Program-made: the position numbers and the translations under genes
Assembly (NCBI RefSeq): GCF_963548695.1
Contig: NZ_CAUUWA010000055.1
Coordinates: forward strand, 1-14,470
Source of the DNA: an uncultured Fretibacterium sp.
GTDB taxonomy: Bacteria > Synergistota > Synergistia > Synergistales > Aminobacteriaceae
Direction: 5' to 3'
DNA: 14,470 bases
Shown: positions 1 to 6,777 of the stretch, piece after piece
How positions within the stretch are numbered: the first letter of the stretch is position 1
Layout: each line of letters opens with the position of its first letter
Notes under the pieces: model-generated
The model's input: only the letters and a program-made list of their open reading frames with translations
What the model was told of the DNA's origin: nothing
Databases searched by the model: none

Positions 1-948
1 GTGAGCTGGCAGAAGAGCGACCGGTACACTCTGGAGCGCTTCGACGACTACTGGGACGATAAGGTGAAGTTCAAGACCCTCGTGCTCCGCTCCATCCCGG
101 AGCCGACGGCGCGCACGGTCGGACTCGAGACCGGCGAGGTGGACATCGCCTACCCCATGATCAACAACGACATCTCGCGCATCGAGGAGAACGAGGCCCT
201 GGTCCTTCAGCGCAAGCCCCTGGCCTCCACCACCTACATGGGCTTCAACACGACCAAGAAGCCCTTCGACGACCCCCGCGTGCGCAGCGCCTTCAGTATG
301 GCGCTCGACACCGTTGGCATCCAGAAGGCCGTCTTCCGCGGCGTGGGGAAGACGCCGCGCACGCTGATTCCGGATGGGATCAAATACTCCATCGACGCCG
401 AGCTCCCGGCGCACGCGCGGGACGTCGAGGCGGCCAAGAAGCTCTTCGCGGAGGCCGGAGTCGACCCCAAGGGGTTGAAGCTCGAGATCTGGACCAACGA
501 GCGTAAGGAGCGCGTCGATATGGCGACGATCATCCAGGCTCAGCTCAAGGAGCTGGGCATCGACGCCGAGATCAAGGTCCTGGAGTGGGGGGCTTATATC
601 CAGGGCCTTCAGAAGAAGACTCACGACCTGTTCCTCCTGGGCTGGGGGCTCTCCGTCCCCGATCCGGACTACGCCGTGGCCGGACTGCTCGAGACCGGGG
701 CGGGCACGAACTACACCTTCTTCAGCGACGCGAAGCTGGATGAGCTGTTGTCCAAGGGGCGGGCCATGCCCGACGGCCCGGACCGCGAGAAGGCCTACAG
801 GGACATGCAGCTCTACATCAACGAGCAGTGCCCGATGATCCTTCTGCATAACGACGAGTCCCTCGTCGGGGTCCAGAAGTCCGTCAAGGGGTTCATCAGC
901 AGTCCCTTCGACGTCCACACCTTCGCCACGGTCTATTTCGAGGAGTAG
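1..948 (+). CDS. dppA: Peptide ABC transporter substrate-binding protein, C-terminal part (5' truncated)
   Basis: The last 315 residues of a family 5 extracellular solute-binding protein (DppA/OppA type), which captures di- or oligopeptides in the periplasm and hands them to the membrane permeases. The first codons read VSWQKSDRYTLERFDDYW, matching the internal 'F-x-SW-x-x-GD-x-x-x-x-ERF-x-x-YW' block of this family. The GTG at base 1 is therefore an internal codon, and about 200 N-terminal residues, including the signal peptide, lie outside the window. Other family blocks are visible: GFNTTKKPFDDPRVRSAFSM (about residues 81-100), the AAKKLFAEAG segment (about 144-153), and a late DLFLLGWG...DPDY block (about 210-223). 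The gene heads the transporter operon with dppB, dppC, dppD and dppF. Exact substrate (dipeptide, oligopeptide, or nickel/glutathione in relatives) cannot be decided from this fragment; the downstream peptidase favours peptides. Confidence 0.93.
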   Translation: MSWQKSDRYTLERFDDYWDDKVKFKTLVLRSIPEPTARTVGLETGEVDIAYPMINNDISRIEENEALVLQRKPLASTTYMGFNTTKKPFDDPRVRSAFSMALDTVGIQKAVFRGVGKTPRTLIPDGIKYSIDAELPAHARDVEAAKKLFAEAGVDPKGLKLEIWTNERKERVDMATIIQAQLKELGIDAEIKVLEWGAYIQGLQKKTHDLFLLGWGLSVPDPDYAVAGLLETGAGTNYTFFSDAKLDELLSKGRAMPDGPDREKAYRDMQLYINEQCPMILLHNDESLVGVQKSVKGFISSPFDVHTFATVYFEE

Positions 949-1003
949 CGCGCGCTTGAACGTCCCTGGGACAGAAAGTTTTTGTCCCCCGAGGGGTTTT
1001 CTT

Positions 1004-1040
1004 GTCGGCAGGGAGGGCTTTTCTTACCCTCCCTGCCGAC
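1004..1040 (+). promoter_or_regulatory. Perfect 14-bp stem-loop between the binding-protein gene and dppB
   Basis: Arms at 1004-1017 and 1027-1040 are exact reverse complements (GTCGGCAGGGAGGG and its complement) around a 9-nt loop. No T-run follows, so it is not a canonical intrinsic terminator. In solute-binding-protein operons such intercistronic hairpins often protect the 3' end of the binding-protein mRNA or reduce read-through, so that the binding protein is made in excess over the permeases. That role is inferred here. A weaker hairpin (968-973 with 983-988) lies just upstream. Confidence 0.7.
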
Positions 1041-1070
1041 GCATCTAAACGACCGTAAGGAGATTTTGCC

Positions 1071-1178
1071 GTGGAGAAGAAATTTCCCATGAAGAATTTT
1101 TCCATGAAGAATTTTTCCATGGAAAGGAAGGATGTTTCGCGATGTTACGATACATCGTTCGCCGTGTCCTGTTCCTGA
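1071..1178 (+). CDS. Possible small leader ORF (35 aa) overlapping the dppB start
   Basis: A GTG codon at 1071 follows a strong Shine-Dalgarno sequence (TAAGGAG, 1056-1062) with an ideal 8-nt gap. It opens a 35-codon frame ending in TGA at 1176-1178. The predicted peptide starts VEKKFP, contains two exact MKNFS pentapeptides, and ends in a Cys/Ser-rich stretch (about residues 25-35) that runs through the first 37 bases of dppB in another frame. No family is recognised. It could be a translated leader that couples ribosomes onto dppB, or the peptide could be meaningless and only the ribosome-binding site a relic of a repeat expansion. Nothing but the SD spacing and the in-frame repeat supports translation. 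Confidence 0.3.
   Translation: MEKKFPMKNFSMKNFSMERKDVSRCYDTSFAVSCS
1074..1118 (+). repeat. 15-bp tandem repeat, three units, upstream of dppB
   Basis: Two identical units ATGAAGAATTTTTCC (1089-1103 and 1104-1118) are preceded by a diverged unit (1074-1088, GAGAAGAAATTTCCC) and followed by a further partial ATGG. The unit is AT-rich, unlike the surrounding GC-rich DNA, and has a length divisible by three, so it preserves the reading frame of the small ORF that contains it. It ends a few bases before the dppB ribosome-binding site (AAGGAAGG, 1124-1131). Confidence 0.85.
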
Positions 1179-2071
1179 TCCCCGTCCTGCTCGGCGTGGC
1201 CTTCTGCGTCTTCACCCTGCTCTACCTGACGCCCGGCGACCCGGCGCGCATGATTCTGGGGGACCTGGCCACCGAGGAGGCGGTCCAGGAGTTCCGCAAC
1301 CGCGAGGGGCTGAACGACCCCTTTTTGATACAGTTCGGAAACTACGTCTGGAAGGCCGTGACGAAGGGGGACATCGGTCGCTCCTACGTCACCAAGCGGT
1401 CGGTCGCCCAGGAGGTCCTGGCCGCGTTCCCCGCCACGCTGAAGCTCTCGGCCCTGGCGATGGTGATCGCCATCCTGGTGGGGCTCCCCTGCGGGATACT
1501 CTCCGCGATCAAGCAGTACTCGCTCTTCGACACCGTCACGATGATCTTCGCCATGATCGGCCTGTCCATGCCGGTCTTCTGGCTGGGCCTGCTGCTCATC
1601 CTGCTCTTCTCGGTGCACCTGCGCTGGCTGCCCTCCTCCGGGTTCGGCACGTTCAAGGCCATGATCCTGCCGGCCGTTTCGCTGTCGGCCCAGGCCATAT
1701 CCATGGTGACGCGCATGACGCGTTCCTCGATGTTGGAGGTCATCCGCGCGGACTACATCCGCACCGCCCGTGCCAAGGGACAGAAGGAGTCCGTCGTCAT
1801 TTGGGTGCATGCGCTGCACAACGCGCTGATCCCCGTGGTCACCCTCTGTGGACTCCAGTTCGGCCACCTGCTGGCGGGGGCTATTCTGACGGAGTCCATC
1901 TTCGCCATCCCCGGCATCGGCCGCCTCATGGTCACCTCGATCATGCAGCGCAACTACCCCGTGGTCCAGGGCGGGGTGCTCTTCATCGCGATCGCCTTCA
2001 GCATCGTGAACCTTCTGGTCGACCTGGTTTACGCCTACATCGACCCGCGCATCAAGGCGCAGTACAAGTAG
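1142..2071 (+). CDS. dppB: Peptide ABC transporter permease, DppB/OppB type
   Basis: Inner-membrane permease subunit (309 aa, the usual family length) that forms half of the peptide translocation channel. The N-terminus MLRYIVRRVLFLIPVLLGV is the standard first transmembrane helix of the DppB family. It is followed by the conserved LTPGDPAR (about residues 29-36), several hydrophobic helices (about 99-122, 133-158, 175-190, 225-250, 276-300) and the cytoplasmic EAA-type coupling loop (about 201-230, with ADYIRTARAKG) that contacts an ATPase. The C-terminus YAYIDPRIK is typical. The start was chosen from this N-terminus and from the AAGGAAGG ribosome-binding site 10 nt upstream. dppC begins 12 bp after the stop, indicating one transcription unit. 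Confidence 0.96.
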   Translation: MLRYIVRRVLFLIPVLLGVAFCVFTLLYLTPGDPARMILGDLATEEAVQEFRNREGLNDPFLIQFGNYVWKAVTKGDIGRSYVTKRSVAQEVLAAFPATLKLSALAMVIAILVGLPCGILSAIKQYSLFDTVTMIFAMIGLSMPVFWLGLLLILLFSVHLRWLPSSGFGTFKAMILPAVSLSAQAISMVTRMTRSSMLEVIRADYIRTARAKGQKESVVIWVHALHNALIPVVTLCGLQFGHLLAGAILTESIFAIPGIGRLMVTSIMQRNYPVVQGGVLFIAIAFSIVNLLVDLVYAYIDPRIKAQYK

Positions 2072-2083
2072 GAAGGAGACATC

Positions 2084-2983
2084 ATGACGAACGCCAATAC
2101 GGATGCCCTGGACACTCCCGTGAAGGGCACGGGGCGCAGGCGGCGCGGCCCCTTCGCCGAGGTCATTTTCCGGCTGAGCAAGAGCCCCCTGGCCATGTTC
2201 GGCCTGGCGGTCATTCTGCTGCTGATCTTCTGCGCTGTCTTTGCCAATTTCCTGGCCCCCTACGACTTCGCGAAGCAGGATCTGGATCGCAAGTTCGAGA
2301 CCCCGTCCGCGGAGCACTGGATGGGCACGGACGAGTTTGGGCGCGACATCCTGAGCCGCCTGATCTTCGGCGCCCGCGTCTCCCTGCAGGTCGGCTTCAT
2401 CGCCGTGGGCATCGCCCTGGTCATTGGGGGAATGCTGGGTGCGACGGCCGGCTACTACGGCGGTTGGATCGACAACGGGATCATGCGCGTGATGGACGTG
2501 CTGCTCTCCATCCCCCAGACCCTGCTGGCCATCGCCATCGTGGCGGCCCTCGGGGCCAACCTCATGAACCTGATGATTGCGGTGGGCGTCTCGGCGGTGC
2601 CGACCTACGCCCGCATCGTGCGCGGATCGGTGCTCTCCATTCGCGGCATGGAGTTCGTCGAGGCGGCGCGGTCCGTCGGCAGCTCCGACCTGCGCATCAT
2701 CCTGAAGCACATCATCCCCAACAGCATGGCCCCGATCATAGTCCAGTCCACGTTGGGCGTGGCCTCTGCGATCCTGAACGCTGCGGGGCTCTCCTTCATC
2801 GGGCTGGGCATCCAGCCGCCCAACCCCGAGTGGGGCGCCATGCTCTCCGGCGGGCGGCAGTACATCCGGGACTTCCCGCACCTGACGCTCTACCCCGGGC
2901 TTGCGATCATGTTCACGATCCTCGCGCTGAACTTTCTGGGCGACGGCCTGCGCGACGCACTGGACCCGAAGCTGAAGCGCTGA
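2084..2983 (+). CDS. dppC: Peptide ABC transporter permease, DppC/OppC type
   Basis: Second inner-membrane permease (299 aa), partner of DppB. It begins with a short cytoplasmic N-terminal tail rich in Arg (about residues 18-22) and the OppC-N segment with one transmembrane helix (about 37-57). Next comes the family hallmark HWMGTDEFGRDILSRLIFGA (78-97), then the binding-protein-dependent transport core with helices at about 101-122, 141-170, 215-238 and 268-285. The EAA coupling motif is VEAARSVGSSDLRIILKHII (192-211). The C-terminus LNFLGDGLRDALDPKLKR is characteristic. A good ribosome-binding site (GGAAGGAGA) lies about 6 nt before the ATG. The next gene starts 27 bp downstream. Confidence 0.96.
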   Translation: MTNANTDALDTPVKGTGRRRRGPFAEVIFRLSKSPLAMFGLAVILLLIFCAVFANFLAPYDFAKQDLDRKFETPSAEHWMGTDEFGRDILSRLIFGARVSLQVGFIAVGIALVIGGMLGATAGYYGGWIDNGIMRVMDVLLSIPQTLLAIAIVAALGANLMNLMIAVGVSAVPTYARIVRGSVLSIRGMEFVEAARSVGSSDLRIILKHIIPNSMAPIIVQSTLGVASAILNAAGLSFIGLGIQPPNPEWGAMLSGGRQYIRDFPHLTLYPGLAIMFTILALNFLGDGLRDALDPKLKR

Positions 2984-3010
2984 CGCGGGCGGAGGGGAGG
3001 AACCAAGTCA

Positions 3011-4009
3011 ATGGACAATAAAAACGAGAAAGACCTCCTGCTGGAGGTCCGGGACCTGACGATCCAGTACGTGACGGACAGCGGGACGGTGCACGCGGTG
3101 GAGGGCCTGAACCTCCAGCTGGGGCGCGGGGAGACCCTGGGCTTCGTCGGCGAGACGGGCGCGGGCAAGACGACCACGGCGCTCGGCATCATGCGTCTGA
3201 TCCCCTCTCCGCCCGGCGTGGTGCGGTCCGGGGAGATCCTCTTCGATGGCGAGGACCTGCTGAAGAAGAGCGAGGCGGAGATGCGCACCGTCCGCGGCGG
3301 GAAGATCGCGATGATCTTCCAGGACCCGATGACGAGCCTCAACCCCGTCATGACGGTGGACAGGCAGATCGCCGAGATGATCCGGCTGCACCGGAACGTC
3401 TCCGAGGCGGAGGCCCTGGAGCGGGCGGGGGACATGCTGGAGCTGGTGGGCATCCGGCGCGAGCGGATGCACGACTATCCGCACCAGTTCTCCGGCGGCA
3501 TGAAGCAGCGTGTGGTGATCGCCATCGCCCTTGCCTGCGACCCCGGGCTTTTGATCGCGGATGAGCCGACCACGGCGCTGGACGTGACCATCCAGGCCCA
3601 GGTCCTGGAGCTGATGAAGAGGCTGAAACAGCAATTCAACGCCTCGATGATCCTGATCACGCATGACCTTGGGATCGTCGCGGACATCTGCGACAAGGTG
3701 GCGATCATGTACGCCGGCCGGGTGGTGGAGTACGCGGACAAGCGCTCCCTCTACAACAACCCGCTGCATCCCTACACCATCGGGCTCTTCAAGTCCGTGC
3801 CGGACCTGGAGGAGGACGTCGAGGAGCTGTCGGTCATCCCGGGCCTGATGCCGGACCCGATGGAGCTCCCGTCGGGCTGCGCGTTCCACCCGCGCTGCTC
3901 CATGGCCGAGGAGTCGTGTTCCCGCGTGCGGCCGGAGGCGGCCGAGCTGGAGCCGGGGCATTTCGTGTCCTGTCCCGTGCGTGCGCGCATGATGGGGCCG
4001 GTGAGGTGA
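3011..4009 (+). CDS. dppD: Peptide ABC transporter ATP-binding protein, DppD type
   Basis: Cytoplasmic ATPase (332 aa) that powers peptide uptake together with DppF. Visible motifs: Walker A GETGAGKT (47-54), Q-loop Gln104 in MIFQDPMTSLNP, ABC signature SGGMKQR (161-167), Walker B LLIADEP (180-186) with the catalytic Glu185, and switch His218 in ITHDL. The C-terminal oligopeptide-transporter extension carries four cysteines (Cys290, 296, 303, 321) in the usual GC-x-F-x-x-RC pattern. In related DppD proteins this cluster has been proposed or shown to bind an iron-sulfur cluster. The stop codon (4007-4009) lies two bases before the dppF ATG, so the two ATPases are tightly coupled. Walker A reads GETGAGKT where most relatives have GESGSGKS, a conservative variant. 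Confidence 0.96.
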   Translation: MDNKNEKDLLLEVRDLTIQYVTDSGTVHAVEGLNLQLGRGETLGFVGETGAGKTTTALGIMRLIPSPPGVVRSGEILFDGEDLLKKSEAEMRTVRGGKIAMIFQDPMTSLNPVMTVDRQIAEMIRLHRNVSEAEALERAGDMLELVGIRRERMHDYPHQFSGGMKQRVVIAIALACDPGLLIADEPTTALDVTIQAQVLELMKRLKQQFNASMILITHDLGIVADICDKVAIMYAGRVVEYADKRSLYNNPLHPYTIGLFKSVPDLEEDVEELSVIPGLMPDPMELPSGCAFHPRCSMAEESCSRVRPEAAELEPGHFVSCPVRARMMGPVR

Positions 4010-4011
4010 CG

Positions 4012-5010
4012 ATGATGACGACGGACAACAGACCCTACATCCGGGTCGAGAACCTGAAGAAGTACTTCAGCACCAAGCGGGGGATGCTTCACGCCGTGGA
4101 CGACGTGAGCTTCGACATCGAGAAGGGCGAGACCCTGGGGCTGGTGGGCGAGTCCGGCTGCGGCAAGTCCACGCTGGGCCGGTGTCTTATCCGCCTTTTG
4201 GACAGTACGGCGGGCAAGGTCCTGCTCCAGGACGGGGAGGGTGGCGGCTACACCGACGTGACGAAGGTGAACGCCTCCACGATGAAGGAGCTGCGCAGGA
4301 GGGTGCAGATCGTCTTCCAGGACCCCTATTCCTGTCTGAACCCCAGGCTCTCCGTCTGGGAGCTTATCGCCGAGCCCCTGATTGTCAACAGCGTCTACAG
4401 AAGCAAGGCCGAGATGCGCAAGCGCATCCGCGAGCTGATGAGCACGGTCGGCCTGGCTGAGCGGCTGGAGAACAGCTACCCGCACGAGCTGGACGGAGGG
4501 CGCCGACAGCGAATTGGCATCGCGCGGTCCCTGGCCCTGAACCCGGAGTTCATCGTTCTGGACGAGCCGGTCTCCGCGCTCGACGTCTGCATCCAGGCCC
4601 AGATCCTGAACCTGCTGAACGAGCTCCAGCGCGAGTTCCACTACACCTACGTGTTCATCTCCCACAACCTCAGCGTGGTGAAGCACGTCTCGGACCGCAT
4701 CGCGGTGATGTACCTGGGGCAGGTCGTCGAGCTCTGCGACTACAAGGAGCTCTTCACGACGGCTCTGCATCCCTATACCCAGGCGCTCCTCTCGGCCATC
4801 CCCGTGGCGCGCCTGGACGTGAAGAAGGAGCGCATCATCCTGGAGGGCGACGTCCCGAGCCCCATCGAGCCCCCGGACGCCTGCCGCTTCATGGGGCGCT
4901 GCCGGTACTGCCAGGACATCTGCCGCCGGGAGACCCCGCCCTTGCGGGAACACCTGAGCGGGCATCACGTGGCCTGTCACTTCGCGGGGAGGCTGCAAAA
5001 AGGGAGTTAG
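4012..5010 (+). CDS. dppF: Peptide ABC transporter ATP-binding protein, DppF type
   Basis: Second ATPase (332 aa) of the peptide importer. Walker A is GESGCGKST (46-54), the Q-loop is VFQDPYSCLNP (101-111), Walker B is IVLDEP (181-186) and the switch His218 is in ISHNL. The ABC signature is LDGGRRQ (160-166) rather than the consensus LSGGQ; the signature serine is replaced by Asp161. The C-terminal oligopeptide/dipeptide extension has cysteines 291, 297, 300, 304 and 322, as in DppD. The start is one of two adjacent ATGs (4012 or 4015) just after the dppD stop. A longer frame opening at 3916 inside dppD is discounted because the conserved N-terminus (PYIRVENLKKYFSTKRG) begins only a few residues after 4012. 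Probably the last transporter gene of the operon. Confidence 0.95.
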   Translation: MMTTDNRPYIRVENLKKYFSTKRGMLHAVDDVSFDIEKGETLGLVGESGCGKSTLGRCLIRLLDSTAGKVLLQDGEGGGYTDVTKVNASTMKELRRRVQIVFQDPYSCLNPRLSVWELIAEPLIVNSVYRSKAEMRKRIRELMSTVGLAERLENSYPHELDGGRRQRIGIARSLALNPEFIVLDEPVSALDVCIQAQILNLLNELQREFHYTYVFISHNLSVVKHVSDRIAVMYLGQVVELCDYKELFTTALHPYTQALLSAIPVARLDVKKERIILEGDVPSPIEPPDACRFMGRCRYCQDICRRETPPLREHLSGHHVACHFAGRLQKGS

Positions 5011-5053
5011 CCTGAGCTCGGGGCGCTGTCCCGAACCCCGCCTGTATTTTCAT

Positions 5054-5107
5054 ATGGGGTCCGGGGCTGAGGCCCCGGGTGGGGGGGGATGGGGGGCGGC
5101 AGCCCCC
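5054..5107 (+). repeat. GC-rich double-hairpin intergenic repeat, copy A
   Basis: ATGGGGTCC (5054-5062) is followed by a first hairpin with 7-bp arms (5061-5067 and 5072-5078), a G-run spacer containing GGTG, and a second hairpin (GGGGGC 5092-5097 with GCCCCC 5102-5107). The same architecture, ATGGGGTCC / hairpin / GGTG / G-rich / GGGGGCG..AGCCCC, occurs on the - strand at 12022-12076. A smaller GC stem (5019-5023 with 5036-5040) precedes it and may belong to the element or act as a weak dppF terminator. Elements of this look are dispersed between genes in many GC-rich anaerobes; their role is unknown to me. Confidence 0.7.
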
Positions 5108-5143
5108 TATGTCCGATTTTTCCGTAAGGAGATGGATGATTCA

Positions 5144-6376
5144 ATGTATTCGACGCTCGAACGTTTTTTGAAGTATGTGACCTACGACACGCAGTCCGTC
5201 CTGGATGCCCCCACCGTGCCCAGCACGCCGGGGCAGCTCGTTTTGGCGAAAGAGATGGCCGAGGAGCTGCGGGCGCTGGGTTTGAAGGACGTGGAGGTGA
5301 CGGAGCACGCCTATGTCACGGCGACGCTGCCCGGCAACTCCTTGAAGAAAGTGCCCGTCGTCGGCTTCATCGCGCACCTGGATACGGCGACCGAGCTGAC
5401 CGGCAAGAACGTCAAGCCCCGGGTGGTGAAGGACTATGACTGCGGCGACATCGTCCTGAACGAGGCGGAGGACGTGGTGCTCTCCCCGCGGGACTTCCCC
5501 TTCCTGTATAACTACCAGGGTCAGGACCTCGTGGTGACGGACGGAACCACGCTGCTGGGCGCGGACAACAAGGCCGGCATGGCCGAGGTGATGGGGGCGG
5601 TGGAGTACCTGGTTCACCACCCGGAGATCGAGCATGGCGACGTCAAGGTCGCCTTCACCCCCGACGAGGAGGTGGGGCACCTGGCAAAACTGCTGGACAT
5701 CGAGAAGTTTGGGGCGGACTTCGCCTATACGTTCGACGGCGGTCCCATCGGCGAGATGTGCTACGAGAACTTCAACGCGGCGAACGCGACGGTGCGGATC
5801 AAGGGCCGGGCGGTGCACCCGGGGACGGCCAAGGGCATGATGCTGAGCGCGGTGACGATGGGGCACGAGTTCCTGTCGCTTTTCCCGCCCGCGGAGGTTC
5901 CCGCTGCGACGGAGTGGTACGAGGGGTTCTACCACTGCACGCGCTTCGAGGCGAGGACCGAGGCCGCCGAGCTGTACTTCATCATCCGCGACCATAACGC
6001 GAAAAAGTTCGCAGAGCGCAAGGCCTTCATGGAGCGGGCCGTGAAGTGGATGCGGGACAGGTACGGCGCGGACCGGTTCGAGCTGGAGATGAAGGATCAG
6101 TATTACAACATGGCCGACAAGATGGTTGGGAACATGCACGTCGTGGATACGGCGATAGAGGCGATGAAGGAGCTGGGCATCACGCCGCTCATCATCCCGA
6201 TGCGCGGCGGCACGGACGGAGCGGCGCTCTCCTGGCGCGGGCTCCTGACCCCCAACATCTTCACGGGCGGGCACAACTACCACGGTCGCTTCGAGTTCAT
6301 CCCCGTGCAGGCGATGGAGAAGGCCACCGCGATGGTGCTGAAGATCCTGGAGTTGTACGTGAGGAAGGCCGGCTGA
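5144..6376 (+). CDS. pepT: Peptidase T (tripeptide aminopeptidase, M20B metallopeptidase)
   Basis: Cytoplasmic dizinc aminopeptidase (410 aa; the E. coli enzyme has 408) that releases the N-terminal residue of tripeptides. Metal ligands and catalytic residues line up with peptidase T: His78 and catalytic Asp80 (AHLDT), bridging Asp141 (GADNKAG), catalytic Glu175 with Glu176 (PDEEVG), Asp198 (TFDGG) and His380 (NYHGR). The central dimerisation/lid domain follows KGRAVHPGTAKG, and the late RGGTDGAALSWRG block is also typical. The ATG at 5144 gives the family N-terminus (MYSTLERFLKYVTYDTQS) and lies 12 nt after AAGGAG. Upstream in-frame ATGs at 5132 (no SD gap) and 5054 (inside a repeat) are unlikely. 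Its position behind the dpp genes suggests it digests imported peptides. Confidence 0.96.
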   Translation: MYSTLERFLKYVTYDTQSVLDAPTVPSTPGQLVLAKEMAEELRALGLKDVEVTEHAYVTATLPGNSLKKVPVVGFIAHLDTATELTGKNVKPRVVKDYDCGDIVLNEAEDVVLSPRDFPFLYNYQGQDLVVTDGTTLLGADNKAGMAEVMGAVEYLVHHPEIEHGDVKVAFTPDEEVGHLAKLLDIEKFGADFAYTFDGGPIGEMCYENFNAANATVRIKGRAVHPGTAKGMMLSAVTMGHEFLSLFPPAEVPAATEWYEGFYHCTRFEARTEAAELYFIIRDHNAKKFAERKAFMERAVKWMRDRYGADRFELEMKDQYYNMADKMVGNMHVVDTAIEAMKELGITPLIIPMRGGTDGAALSWRGLLTPNIFTGGHNYHGRFEFIPVQAMEKATAMVLKILELYVRKAG

Positions 6377-6426
6377 GGATCGGACACGGAGGACACGAAC
6401 AAAGGATTATAAAGATGGTTATGAAG

Positions 6427-6455
6427 AATCCCCCCGCGCAGGCGGGGGGATTTTC
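6427..6455 (+). terminator. Intrinsic terminator after pepT
   Basis: Arms AATCCCCCCGC (6427-6437) and GCGGGGGGATT (6442-6452) form a perfect 11-bp stem with a GCAG tetraloop, followed by TTTTCGTT. It lies about 50 bp after the pepT stop and closes the transporter/peptidase block. Confidence 0.9.
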
Positions 6456-6478
6456 GTTGAGGGGAATTTCCGTTAAGG

Positions 6479-6524
6479 AGGGATGGCGGCTTGGGGAAGC
6501 CGCCATCCCTTTGGGGCTCCTTTT
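6479..6524 (+). terminator. Second, tandem terminator-like hairpin after pepT
   Basis: A perfect 14-bp stem (6479-6492 with 6497-6510) with a GGGG loop is followed by T-rich sequence (CTCCTTTTGGGTCTTT). The T-tract begins about 8 nt after the stem, so it may act as a back-up terminator or as an mRNA 3'-end hairpin. Confidence 0.6.
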
Positions 6525-6566
6525 GGGTCTTTGATTTACAATCGAAGACTGGACACGTCTTTGAGA

Positions 6567-6595
6567 TTGACAATGCTCCGTAAGGGACCTATTAT
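6567..6595 (+). promoter_or_regulatory. Sigma-70 promoter for the large Synerg-CTERM protein
   Basis: A perfect -35 box TTGACA (6567-6572), a 17-bp spacer and a -10 box TATTAT (6590-6595, five of six consensus bases). Predicted transcription start is near 6602, giving a leader of about 175 nt before the ATG at 6778. It follows directly on the two terminators, as expected for an independent transcription unit. Confidence 0.8.
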
Positions 6596-6615
6596 CTGTT
6601 TGTAACAACAAACAG
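6596..6615 (+). promoter_or_regulatory. Inverted repeat at the predicted transcription start
   Basis: CTGTTTGT (6596-6603) and ACAAACAG (6608-6615) are exact inverted repeats separated by AACA. They lie immediately downstream of the -10 box and span the expected transcription start. The position suits either an operator for a dimeric repressor or a stabilising 5' hairpin. The choice is inference. Confidence 0.5.
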
Positions 6616-6777
6616 CAATACGCCTCTGGAAGTTTTTGGAGGCGGAGAGGGTCGGGCGGTTAAAGCGGGGCCGGAAGCTCCGCCGCCGCCTTAAGCGTCT
6701 CTCCCAGGCCGGGTGTGTCGGCACGGGGGAGAGGGATTATGGGGTGCAGAGGCGCCCGGAAAGGAACGTGTGGAGAA
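6616..6777 (+). other. Structured 5' leader of the large Synerg-CTERM gene
   Basis: No gene was found here. The leader can fold into several stems: CGCCTC (6621-6626) with GAGGCG (6639-6644), a GC-rich segment at about 6653-6690, and CTCTCCC (6699-6705) with GGGAGAG (6727-6733), which can contain an inner GCCG/CGGC stem. The last hairpin would hide the purine-rich sequence upstream of the in-frame ATG at 6739. It matches no riboswitch class I recognise. Confidence 0.4.

Noticed and set aside
1132..3021. A 629-codon open frame on the + strand (and a 578-codon one on the - strand, 1145-2881) across dppB and dppC
   Set aside because: Both are GC-rich shadow frames with low-complexity Arg/Pro/His/Gly composition. 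dppB and dppC in another frame have full family motifs, transmembrane helices and ribosome-binding sites.
5054..5143. N-terminal extension of peptidase T (GAEAPGGGGWGAAAP...)
   Set aside because: It is the translation of the GC-rich double-hairpin repeat; the family N-terminus and the SD place the start at 5144.
6715..6777. Longer start for the large Synerg-CTERM protein (frame opening at 6715, ATG at 6739)
   Set aside because: The added residues contain two cysteines and no hydrophobic core, the purine-rich site before 6739 can be locked in a hairpin, and ATG 6778 gives a textbook signal peptide. Not fully excluded.
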